A stretch of DNA of 64,000 nucleotides from Pontederia crassipes. Taxonomy: Eukaryota > Streptophyta > Magnoliopsida > Commelinales > Pontederiaceae. Position numbers and translations under genes: made by a program. The number at the start of each line of letters is the position of its first letter. Positions within the stretch are counted from its first letter, which is position 1. Positions 1-9,369 of the stretch are shown one piece after another. The stretch lies in contig CM060198.1 in NCBI GenBank assembly GCA_030549335.1, positions 48,573,353-48,637,352 on the forward strand. The letters are read 5' to 3'. The notes under the pieces were generated by a model. That model did no database searches. It was given only the letters and a program-made list of their open reading frames with translations, and had not been told where the DNA came from.

Positions 1-149
1 GGACCACAGTGCATCATATCTTCTGCTCCCATGTCTCTATCCATAAATAAATACCGGTTATTCATAGACTCTCTCGGACAAAGTTAGCAATTTGGTTAAC
101 ATTTAGCAGTTCCATTAGAGAATAATGATTTGATTAGAAGATACCGGTC
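1..149. other. Flanking DNA left of CACTA element A
   Basis: No gene, RNA or repeat is recognised here. The last three bases before the element (150-152, GGA) match the three bases after its right end (6795-6797). Confidence 0.5.
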
Positions 150-152
150 GGA

Positions 153-2180
153 CACTACTGGCGATTAGCGACGCCATGTAGCGCCTCAAAAATGTGTGAC
201 ACTATACAGACGCCACTAACTCCTCCATTGCGCTTCTTTAGCGTCACCAGAGTCAGACGTCACTTACCTCTTAATAGCATCTCATTAGCGTCTTCCTATC
301 TACTCAGAGAGTTGACGTTAAAAGTAGCACAATCGAGACGCTACGTAGACGTTATTTTTTTCCGCCAGGAACCTCAAATGCGCGACAGTACCTAACGCCG
401 TTATGGCGTCGACAACATTAGACGCGAAGCTAGCGTCGCATGTATGAAGATTCTAAAGCGACGCTACATGGCGTCTCAATAGAAAGAGACGCGACATTAT
501 ATATTTAAACTCTATATTATATATATTATATGTCAATCAATAAATTCATTAAATATTATATTAGTATTAATTACACATTTATCAACATATTATCAATAGT
601 ATAATATCAACGTATAGATGTATTAATTACACGATTGTATATATGTATTTTTACATGATAAGAGTGTTCCTAAATATATAATTTTTTTCCTATGTTATTT
701 ATGTTATCTATACATATAATATATATAATATCTTTTTATGTATATATCTTAATTATACGTCTTCTTAGCTATTCAACGGTCGGGTTGACGTTAACTCTCT
801 AGTGCTGTAATCGAGACGCTACGTAGATGATATTATTTCGCGCCACTATTCTTAATGCGCGACAGCACCTAGCGTCATTTTGTCGTCGACAACTTTAGAC
901 GCGACACTAGCGTCTCATGTCTGAAGACTGTGAAGCGACGCTATATAGCGTTTTAAACAAAGGAGATGCTAATGAGACGCTACTGTATATATATTTAAAC
1001 ACTATATTATATATATTATATGCCAATCAATAAATTCATTAAATATTATATTAGTATTAAGTACACGATTATAAACATATTATTAATAGCATAATATCAA
1101 CATATATATGTATTAATTACACAATTATATATATATATATGTGTGTGTGTATTTTTACATTATAAGAGTGTTCCTAAATATATAATTTTTTACCTATATT
1201 ATTTATGTTACGTATACATATAATATATATAATATCTTAATTAATTATGCATATATTATTATATACTTAATTATGGGATTACGATGGTTGATTTAGTGAG
1301 TGATATATTAGCGTCACAGTATACACACAATAGCGTCCACCTAGCGTTTAACGAGCGCCGAAGCTATTATCGATGCTATGATGACACTATGGGCGTCTCT
1401 CTAGCGTCGACGTTCGAGACGCCATATTGTTTTAGACGCTAGTTCGGCGCTACGGAGTCGCTAAATGAATCTAGCGACTCAATGACATCTGTATTGCGCC
1501 TCCTAAGCCGACTTTTTACCCGTCACTCAATCAGGCACATATTGACATATAAATACGCGTATATGCTGATACCTATATATAATAAGTGCATATATACATA
1601 TTATTATAACCTACTATGACACATATAAACAAATACACATATATATATTCACTTCGAATACGTATACATATACATGTTATCTATATATATGTGTAGACAT
1701 ATACATACACATATATATTTATAATAAATATAGACGAAACACATTGTTGTAACTTAATCTCTCACACATAGACATATATATACGCACGCATATATGACAT
1801 ATGTATATATATACACACACAATTGTGTTATATTATACACATATACATATATATTTATAATTTTGTATACATACATGATAGATTATTGGAAGAAAATAAA
1901 ATAATTGGAATGGAGCATAATGCGATGAGACGTTACATTGATAAATAAAATTACATACATGCTAAAAAATTTGAAAAAACTTTTATTGAACGTCTCAATG
2001 GCATCGCGATTTTGAGATGCTACAATAGTGCGACGCCCCGATGACGCGATGATGTCGCTACGTTTCTTAGCGACACATTAGCTTCTCTATAGCGCCGCGC
2101 TAGCCGAATTGTGACAGTTTCGGCGCCTACATGGCGTCTACGTAGTGTCTCATTATTGTGCGATACTAAAGATTACTTAA
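153..2180. repeat. Left subterminal repeat region of element A
   Basis: Clusters of GCGTC, GACGC and TAGCGAC in both orientations alternate with AT-rich stretches. A long TA-rich stretch (about 1540-1900) with TATATA/CACACA runs separates two GCGTC-rich blocks. No coding sequence is seen. By analogy with En/Spm, the short motifs are probable TNPA-binding sites. Confidence 0.8.
309..1258 (+). repeat. Tandem duplication inside the left subterminal region of A
   Basis: Two diverged copies, roughly 309-780 and 785-1258, have a period of about 482 bp. TCGAGACGCTACGTAG occurs near 331 and 813. The AT-rich halves share the same run of sub-blocks, for example AATCAATAAATTCATTAAAT in both. Element B shows only one such unit, so the duplication looks specific to A or its sublineage. 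Confidence 0.8.
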
Positions 2181-2220
2181 ATCCCTAACCCCCTTCTTCG
2201 TTTTCACTTTTTACTGTTTA

Positions 2221-2925
2221 ACATATACCCCCGACGCGGTCCGACGCCCGACCTTCGACGCGCCCCGACGCCCGACCTCCGGCGCCCGTTGCCTGACGTC
2301 CGACCTCCGACGCCCTCCACTGCTGCCTTCGGCCTTCGCCCGACGTCCGACGCCCGATGACCGCCCTCCACCGCCGCCGCCGCCCTCTGCATTCGACCGC
2401 CCTCCACCGCCGCCCTCTGCATTCGCCGCCGCCCTTCGCCGCCTCCTCCTCCTCCTCCGCCCTCCCCGATGGTTCGCCTCCGCCACGGTCCGCCCTCCCC
2501 GACGGTTCGACGCCTCCTCCTCCACCGCCGTCCGTCGCATCCTCCGCCGCGTCGTCCGTCCTCCGCTCTTCGCCTCCGCCGCCCTCCGCCTCCACCGCCG
2601 CTCGTTGCGTCCACCGCTGCCTCGTCCGCCCTTCGCCGCGTCCTCCATCCACCGCCGCCGACGTCCTCCACCGCCGCCAACGTCCTCCCCCTCCGCCCTC
2701 CCCGACGGTTCGCTGCCTCCTCCTCCACCGCCGTCTGTCGCATCCTCCGCCGCCCTCCGCCTCCACCGCCGTCCGTCGCGTCCACCGCCGCCTCGTCCGC
2801 CCTCCACCGGCGCCAACGTCCTCCACCGCCGCCAATGTCCTCCGTCGCCACTGCCCACCGCCTCCACTGCCATCTCGGCCGCCCTCCGCCCTTCGCCGAA
2901 GGTACTAGGCCGCCGCCATGTAAAT
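2221..2925. other. GC-rich CCG-repeat block of element A
   Basis: About 700 bp of extremely GC-rich, CpG-dense sequence built from degenerate units such as CCTCCACCGCCGCC and CGACGCCCGACCTCC, in an otherwise AT-rich element. Several frames are open on both strands, but they read only Arg/Gly or Pro/Ser/Arg low-complexity sequence and are almost certainly not genes. The homologous block in B (58145-58940) lies at the same place, between the 5' subterminal region and the TNP2 leader intron. That suggests a promoter or 5' leader role; this is inference. Confidence 0.75.
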
Positions 2926-2934
2926 TAAGTTAAT

Positions 2935-3485
2935 TATTAATGCATGAAGTTAAATTACGTTAATTATTCATGTTAAGTTAGGTATTACTTATTCATGTTA
3001 TTATCATGTTAAATTAAGTAGTACTTAAGTGAATTATCATCTCTTTGGATCAAGTTAGTTTTACTTATTAAGTATAATATTAAGTATCATCTCTTAGAAA
3101 TTAAGTTAAGTATTACTTAAGTTAATTATTACTTATTCATGTTATGAATTAACTTAAGTAGTACTTAAGTTAATTATCATCTCTTTGGATCAAGTTAATT
3201 AGTATTACTTATTAAGTATTACTTAAGTTAAGTTAACTTAACTTATGTTAATTGTTATCTTAACTTATGAAGTAATGTTATGAATTAAGATAACAATTAC
3301 TTATTCATGTTATGAATTAACTTAACTAGTACTTAAGTTAATTATCATCTCTTAGGATCAAGTTAATTAGTATTACTTATTAAGTATTACTTAAGTTAAG
3401 TTAACTTATGTTAATTGTTAAGTTAACTTATGAAGTAATTCATGTACTTAAGTTAAGTATTACTTATTCATGTTATGAATTAAGT
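2935..3485 (+). repeat. AT-rich tandem array in leader intron of A
   Basis: Degenerate repeats of a unit of roughly 170-175 bp, built from TTAAGTATTACTTA, TTCATGTTATGAATTAA and ATCATCTCTTAGGATCAAG. Three partial to full units lie between about 3000 and 3480. The corresponding part of B (57960-58140) is shorter and keeps only one or two units. Confidence 0.65.
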
Positions 3486-3493
3486 TAAGTATT

Positions 3494-3550
3494 ACTTGAA
3501 ACATGTGATTTTGGACTTAATTCGTAAGTTCAAAATCACACGTTTCAAGT
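3494..3550. other. 57-bp palindrome (potential hairpin) in leader intron of A
   Basis: The arms begin ACTTGAAACATGTGATTTTG and end CAAAATCACACGTTTCAAGT. They are 25 bases long, separated by about 6 bases, with two mismatched positions, one of which would be a G-U pair in RNA. It lies about 40 bp upstream of the AG splice acceptor (3589-3590) preceding the TNP2 start codon. Element B has the same structure at 57814-57870. Confidence 0.8.
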
Positions 3551-3592
3551 ACAACAAATTTCTTACTTGGCTTAATGTTCTCTGTTACAGAA

Positions 3593-3637
3593 ATGATAAA
3601 GCCACATCGTAGTTGGATTCGTCGTTGGAAGGATAAA
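3593..3637 (+). pseudogene. TNP2 transposase, 5' remnant (element A)
   Basis: After the acceptor CTGTTACAG, the ATG at 3593 opens MIKPHRSWIRRWKD, the start of a Transpos_assoc domain. Element C (MRPDRSWIQHWKD) and element B have the same start. Homology then breaks off near 3637 and the sequence matches what follows the DUF4216 stop codon in B. The entire rest of TNP2 has therefore been removed by an internal deletion. Confidence 0.85.
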
Positions 3638-3727
3638 AGTTATTCTAATGACATAAGCTTTTTACTTTTTTTAAAAGTTATATATGGTTATTTTTAATAA
3701 TAGAAGTTTCTTTCTTTTTTTTCAATC

Positions 3728-6075
3728 ATGGTTAATAGGGGTCGAGCTTCTGGGTCATCTCGCTCTTCCAGGCGTTCAATCCAGATAAGTCAGCCATCAC
3801 AACCACCAGGTAATATATTTATTGTGAGCTACTTATTTATAGTTGTTTATAATAGTTAAATTCATTTTTTAATAATATCAGTTCCTCCGCCGCCGACGGG
3901 GCACGTAGCCGGATCGTCACATAGTAGGCGATCCATTGGTGGGTCTGCTCAGCGTATCATTCCAGGTACGTGACACATTTTGGGCAATAAACAGTAGGAG
4001 ATAGAGTTTTTTAAATATTTTGCTTTTGTGACAGTTGCTCCCGTCGACGGGGAACATAGTCGGTACGTCTCGATCGCACGACCACGATCGTCATGTCACA
4101 CCAGGTTATTTTTTATATATTACTTAATTTTATGTAGGAGCCAAATTTTATGTATTTTATTGTGATGGCAGTTGCTACCCCACCGCCACCGCCGAGAATA
4201 ACAGACGCTTCACCACAATCTAGTGTTGGCGAGCGACATCTTATGCCAGGTGATATATTTATTGTTATTGACATTTCTCAATTAATTATATTAATTTTTT
4301 TTTAATAATGTCAGTTGCTACGCCGCCGATAGCACAAGCTAATGACTCAATTCATTCAGACGAGCGGACTGCTACTGATCATGCGATACACATCAATCGA
4401 GGTGAGAACATTACTGTATATCTATCAATTATCACAATTTTAATTTGGTATGACACTAATGATTTATTATGTATTAGGGCCCGTAGCTGATGTCGGACCT
4501 TCACAGCCTACCACAGCTATACCGAATGATGATTCCTCTTCGAGTGATGAAGAGGGATTACATGATAATGGAGTGGTCACTGTGAATAATATTGCTCGAT
4601 CGTAAGTTAAATAAGTTGTACAAATTTTGTTATAATTTTGGTTATCATTGAAAATTAATTCTTCTTTGTAATTGGCAGGACCACTTTCTTACCCGATAGT
4701 ACCATGCGGGATGTCAATGCTCTCGTTCTTTTCCACTTGCCGGAAGGGGCAGGATCCTAGAATGATGTCCCAATTCAAGTGCGAGATGACATCTTTCGAG
4801 CTTTTATGGGATGATCTTCTATTTGGGTTACATAATTTGATTTATATTTATTTTAAAATTACTAAGTTTTAACGTTCTATTAGTAGGAGGCAAATTAGTT
4901 TCATCCGGATCTTAGTTTAGGGACGATCCGGAGAGCTTTTGAGGAGGTCGCTGCGAAACGCCTCCGAAATCGATTATACAAGTTTCGCAAGGTCGTCACG
5001 CCCGTCGGCCTCACTTTGGAGCAGGGCATACAAAGATGCCCAAGACATATTAGACGCTCAATTTGAGAGTCCCTCTGTAGGAAGTGGTAAATATGTATAC
5101 TTTTATATTATTTTTATGAAAATTATAGTTTTTTGAAAGTGTAAGTATTTGATGTTCACAAAGGACGGATGAACGATGTCAAAGGAAGTTGGAAAAGGCA
5201 AGAGTTAACCGACTTTCGAAGCCCGAGGCCCACATCCACACAGAGGGATCGATGCGATTTGACGAGCATCGACAGCGCATGGTAATTTACATATAAATTC
5301 AATTAATCAAACTTTTGACTTATACTTATGTTATCAAATTTAAAACTTTATTTGAGGAGAAAGAAGGTGGTCCCGTAGACTTTCGTGTGGTCTATGAGGC
5401 CACGCATAAGAGCCGAAAGACAAACGACTTAGTCACGCCCACTTCTCGTAGGCTTCTGGTAAGTCTCATGATATGGTCATTTGGTTGTTGCCGTTAGTGC
5501 AATATTTTTTAAATACACAATGTTTAAATTTTTTAGGATGAGTATAATGCAAAAATGGCTGAAAAGTATGGAGATGATCTGAGTACTCAGCCACCAGATA
5601 ATGTTTCTTCGTTGGTTTAGTCATGTTTTTAATTTACATGATTCTTGATATATAATTTATATATTATATGATTTTATAATTTTTCTATTTCGTAAAGGAC
5701 CCTACTGTTTGAGAAGAGGTGGCCGGCACGACACGAGGGGGATACTTGCGTGGCCTCGGCACAGCTGCTCAGATACATAGGAGGATCGGAGGATATGCAG
5801 GTTGTGCATCTGCTCCGAGCTCATCCGCTGCACCTAATCTGACGCAGCTATCACAGCAGCTATCGCAGCAATTATCGGAGCAAATATCGTAGCAGGTGTC
5901 GCAGCAGGTGTCACAGTAGTTGTCGCAGCAGTTGTCGCAGCAGTTGGGTCTATTGCAGGCGATTCAGGGATTGATCCCGACGCAGAATCCATCCCTGCGA
6001 GGCCATGGACCGAGCACGTCTGGGTCGAACATCCGGAATGATAACAATAACTCACAAACCTATGATAAAAAATAA
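3728..6075 (+). pseudogene. TNPA-like CACTA protein, Transposase_24 family (element A)
   Basis: This is a multi-exon gene for the accessory, DNA-binding-type CACTA protein. Exon 1 (3728-3809) opens MVNRGRASGSSRSSRRS. Short exons follow at 3882-3965, 4035-4104, 4172-4249 and 4315-4401, then exons near 4478-4601, 4680-4830, 4888-5084, 5161-5280, 5355-5458, 5537-5600 and 5700-6075, each with readable GT/AG borders. The Transposase_24-like core includes GGPVDFRVVYEATHKSRKT (5356-5412). The C-terminus is a Gln/Leu array of four-residue LSQQ units followed by GLIPTQNPS. It is broken by a TGA where TGG is expected (near 5708), TAG stops at 5890 and 5917 replacing CAG, and one exon (4035-4104) whose length shifts the frame. 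It is therefore probably inactive. Confidence 0.82.
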
Positions 6076-6297
6076 ACTATGCATTTGTTACTTATAGACT
6101 TAAACATACATATAGTTTGTTAGTTCGGTTTAGTAGTTTTCGTATTCTTATGTTATATATTATGTCTATGATGATTTTATATTGTCTGTGATAATTTTAT
6201 ATTGTCTGTGATGATTTTATATTGTCTGTAATGCTTTTATATTGCCTGTGATGAATATCAATGCATTTTGAGATGCATTATAAATTGTATGGCGTGG

Positions 6298-6794
6298 AAA
6301 GGGAAAAAATGAGACTGGGACGGGTAAAAAAATGTACATGTAGCGACACTATAGCGTCTCATTGGCGTCTAAACGCATGTCGACGCTAATTTAGATATAT
6401 CGCACTTCACGCCATCTTAGCGTCTCATTGGCAACAAATGCATGATCATATTTGCGTCAATCTAGCGCCTTACTAGCGCCTAACTTAGCCGCACATGGGC
6501 GCCAGAAGGGCGTCTCAGGTCTACTGCCCCTTGCGCGTCGACTTAGCGACGCGGTCCTACTTCGCGCAGCCCCAAACATCGCGTCTTAATACCGTCGATA
6601 TAGCGTCAATATATGGCGCTAGTTGTGTCTCAACATCTTTGACTCTAGTGCGACGCCACTAGCCACCAAGTTCCAACGTCTCAATTTGGCGGCACTAGTT
6701 AGACGCGAAGGAGACTCTCTTGACAACAGAAACGTAATAGCGCCTCCCTAGCGTCTCCGACTTTGAGTCGCTAATTATCAATTTTCTTGTAGTG
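6298..6794. repeat. Right subterminal repeat region of element A
   Basis: Dense TAGCGTC, GCGTCTCA and TAGCGAC motifs run up to the terminal TTTTCTTGTAGTG (ending 6794). The inner boundary, a purine-rich stretch followed by GGGTAAAAAAATG, matches the same position in B. No genes are present. Confidence 0.85.
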
Positions 6795-7115
6795 GGATAT
6801 ATAGCGAATAGGAACTTGTTTATAAATTTAATAGACATTATTTGATAAAGATAGCGATTGAATTAGTGTATACTTATGCAATGACAAAAAATGATATATG
6901 AATATAACTTTGGATTTATTCTTATAAGCAACATAAAAGCTGTTGCATATGAGTAATCTGCAAGCATTTAGAATTAAGATTGGGAATCAAATGCATGCTT
7001 ATCAATAGTAAAAATGCATTTATTCTTACGTGAACAACAAACTCTGATTGTTCCCTAAAAAGCTTGAATAAAGACGGACATGTCCATATGTGGTAATTAA
7101 TTGTTCACCTTACTA

Positions 7116-7191
7116 GCAATTGAAATTAAATCACTAAATCCTCAATAGATACTGCAATTGAAATTAAATCACTAAATCCTCAATAGATACT
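7116..7191 (+). repeat. Perfect 38-bp tandem duplication
   Basis: Copies 7116-7153 and 7154-7191 are identical, each starting GCAATTGAAATTAAATCAC and ending TCAATAGATACT. The identity implies a recent slippage or repair event. Confidence 0.95.
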
Positions 7192-7746
7192 TAAAGTTAA
7201 TGTATATAAATTAAAACTTTATCATGGTAGAACATATCATCAAAATTTATCCATGTTTAATCTCTTTGATTCCCAATTCTAAGCAAACAAAGTCACTATA
7301 AATCAGAACTACCTCTTAAATCATTTTTTACCTGAAAGATCGATCGAAAATAATAAAATAATATAAAAATATATTCAATAATGTATTTTATGAACATGTA
7401 TTTATTAGTAATTAATATAAATAAACATATCAAAGTATAATAATACTATTAACATATTTTAATTAATAAATAAAAGAACCAAAGAATGGGTCAGACATAT
7501 TTTTTTATTTTGATCTTGAATATATAAATTAATACATAATCTCATAACTTATTGATGTAATTATTAATATTAGTCAAGACAAAGTGCTAATTAGTCGAGA
7601 CGAAGTGCTGACATCTAAATAAAATAAATAAATGTGATATTAATTTTTGTATAGAGGATAAATTGAATTTTATATATATATAAAACTGATATATAAGGAC
7701 TATATGTGAACGAGCTGAAGGAAAACAATGAGAAAATCCCCAGTCC

Positions 7747-7947
7747 ATGTCTCAAATAACGACGTTGGCCCAACAATTTCCGAGAAAATCGGACTATCTC
7801 GAGCCTCTCATAGCCGCGTCACTCTCAATCTGGCGCTCGGGCTTTGGGGGTGGTTTCTCCGTGGACAATGACACCGAAGAAAAAATAGTTGACCGACTCT
7901 ACTTTCGAATTCCACGAGGTCATTTTTTAATAGTTTATTATGTATAA
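7747..7947 (+). other. Exon-like open island, unknown origin
   Basis: A 66-codon open frame reads MSQITTLAQQFPRKSDYLEP through a Gly-rich SGFGGGFSVDNDTEEKIVD. Its base composition is clearly higher in GC than the AT-rich surroundings. I do not recognise the family. No signal peptide, promoter or partner exon is evident. It could be an exon or gene fragment carried by a degenerate element (a CACTA-like end follows at 7980), or chance. Confidence 0.2.
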
Positions 7948-7979
7948 AATGCACAATAAGTTAATTTAATAGAGATAAT

Positions 7980-8040
7980 CACTACTAGAAAATAGGAGAT
8001 AAAATAACGGTTAAAGGCAAAATAAATGTATTTGATATAA
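7980..8040 (+). mobile_element. CACTA-like terminus, unassigned
   Basis: CACTACTAGAAAATAGGAG resembles the CACTACAAGAAAAT ends of elements A and B, but the following bases (AAAATAACGGTT) lack the GCGTC motif. No partner end was found nearby, so this may be a MITE-like or unrelated terminus. Confidence 0.3.
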
Positions 8041-8594
8041 TGTATCGATGCCATTTATAGTTTTAATACTATATAGAATAAAATAAATATGTTATATATA
8101 AAATTATCCGGAAACTTTCCACCCACTTATTTGGAAGAAAAAATTAAATATTAAAAGAAAAAAATATAGTGTGCATCCTCTATAAAAAGAAAAGAAAAAT
8201 TAAAAGCAAACCTGTGATATCCATGCGTTCCTGTTCATAACCTTATTTCTTACATTTTGACTTGGTGTGCATTCTCCATGAAAAAAATAATAACAAAGAG
8301 AGACCATAGTTTTGGTTCCTTTTTGCTTCTCGCTGTCTTTGACTTGATGTGCAATCTGAAATTACATCACCGTAAAAATTAAAACAAACATGTGATATCC
8401 ATGATTTAAGACTTAGTTGTGCATTATGTCTATGTAGTATGTTGCCATATTCGTTTCAATTTCATATATATCTGAACACAAAGTTTGATGAAAATTATTT
8501 AAATATATAAAAAATGCCTTTTTAAAATATTAGAATCCGAAAATAAGTATTCTTAAATGTTCTTCTATGTTAGTTATTATTTAAAATATTTTTA

Positions 8595-8830
8595 CACTAC
8601 AAGGAAATGCCGAATAGTGACAATTAGCGTCACAAGAAACAATGACGTTAAGTCGACGCCAAATCAACACTAACTACCTCTCCATAGTACCACATTAGCG
8701 TCGTAATATGTTATGGTGAGTCAACGCTAAATATGAAGTATGCTACTTCATTGCAATTATTACGCGTGAGAATGAAAAAACGCACGGTGGATTATAGTAT
8801 TGAATTAATGTCGACAAGCGCCTATAAAGA
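8595..8830 (+). mobile_element. Truncated A-family CACTA end, copy 1
   Basis: CACTACAAGGAAATGCCG is followed by TTAGCGTCACA, CGACGCC and TTAGCGTCG, the subterminal vocabulary of elements A, B and D. No transposase and no matching opposite end are visible. It lies inside the first unit of the tandem duplication. Confidence 0.6.
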
Positions 8831-9194
8831 GATAATAGTTTTATATGAATGTGAAACAATTGAAATGAACACATTAGTTCTTTTTGCTTCTCGCATCTTT
8901 GACTTGATGTGCAATCTCTATCCTTAACATCACCAAAACAATTAAAGCAAACACGTGATATCCATGATTTAATCAATACAAGACTAAATTATAGTTCTGC
9001 ATTATGTCTATGTAGTATGCTATGCGTGTTCCATATTCGTTTCAATTTGATATATATCGGAACACATAAAGTTGATGAAAATTAATTAAATATATAGAAA
9101 ATGTCTTTTGAAAATATTAGAATTAAATATATATCGGAACACATAAGTATTCATAAATGTTCTTCTAAATTAATTATTATTCAAAATATTTTTA

Positions 9195-9366
9195 CACTAC
9201 AAGAAAACTGTCACATAGTGTCACATTAGCGTCGCATTAGCATTATGGTGAGTCAATGCTAAATATGGAGCCATAGAGATGCTACTTGGTCGCAATTATT
9301 ACGCGCGGGAATGAAAAAATGCATGGTGAATTGTAGTATTGTATTAATGTCGACAAGCGCCTATAA
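9195..9366 (+). mobile_element. Truncated A-family CACTA end, copy 2
   Basis: CACTACAAGAAAACTGTC is followed by ATTAGCGTCGCATTAGC. It lies in the second unit of the duplication and shares the flank TATTTTTACACTAC with copy 1. The CACTA fragment was therefore present before the unit was duplicated. Confidence 0.6.
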
Positions 9367-9369
9367 TAA

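Larger units (their letters stand above)
153..6794 (+). mobile_element. CACTA (En/Spm) transposon A, non-autonomous deletion derivative
   Basis: The left end starts CACTACTGGCGATTAGCGAC and the right end, on the opposite strand, starts CACTACAAGAAAATTG. The 3-bp target duplication GGA lies at 150-152 and 6795-6797, as expected for CACTA elements. Subterminal regions on both sides are packed with short GCGTC/GACGC and TAGCGAC motifs, the usual binding sites for the TNPA-type protein. In order inside: left subterminal region, GC-rich block (2221-2925), AT-rich intron with a tandem array and a palindrome, the first codons of TNP2, then a TNPA gene. Compared with element B, about 3.5 kb holding TNP2 has been lost near 3637. 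The left terminal repeat lacks seven bases (AAGAAAA) present in B. It can only move, if at all, with proteins supplied from elsewhere. Confidence 0.93.
6798..7979. other. AT-rich intergenic sequence right of element A
   Basis: Mostly featureless AT-rich DNA. The exceptions are a perfect 38-bp tandem duplication (7116-7191) and a short higher-GC island (about 7700-7920), listed separately. Confidence 0.5.
8327..9366 (+). repeat. Diverged tandem duplication containing CACTA ends
   Basis: Two copies of a unit of about 500 bp, roughly 8327-8838 and 8880-9366, differ by small indels. Both begin CTTTTTGCTTCTCGC, pass through TGACTTGATGTGCAATCT, TGTGATATCCATGATTTAA and CATTATGTCTATGTAGTATG, then TTTTTACACTACAAG, and end TTAATGTCGACAAGCGCCTA. 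Part of the same repeat recurs at about 29340-29525 and at 8200-8290, so it is a dispersed family, not a unique sequence. Confidence 0.8.

Noticed and set aside
2204-2933. Long overlapping open frames on both strands in the GC-rich block (and the equivalents at 58151-58974)
   Set aside because: All frames are open because the sequence is a CCG-type repeat without stop trinucleotides; the products are Arg/Gly or Pro/Ser low-complexity with no domain.
5834-6055. Minus-strand 73-codon frame opposite the TNPA tail of A
   Set aside because: It is the antisense of the LSQQ-coding repeat; no independent evidence supports it.
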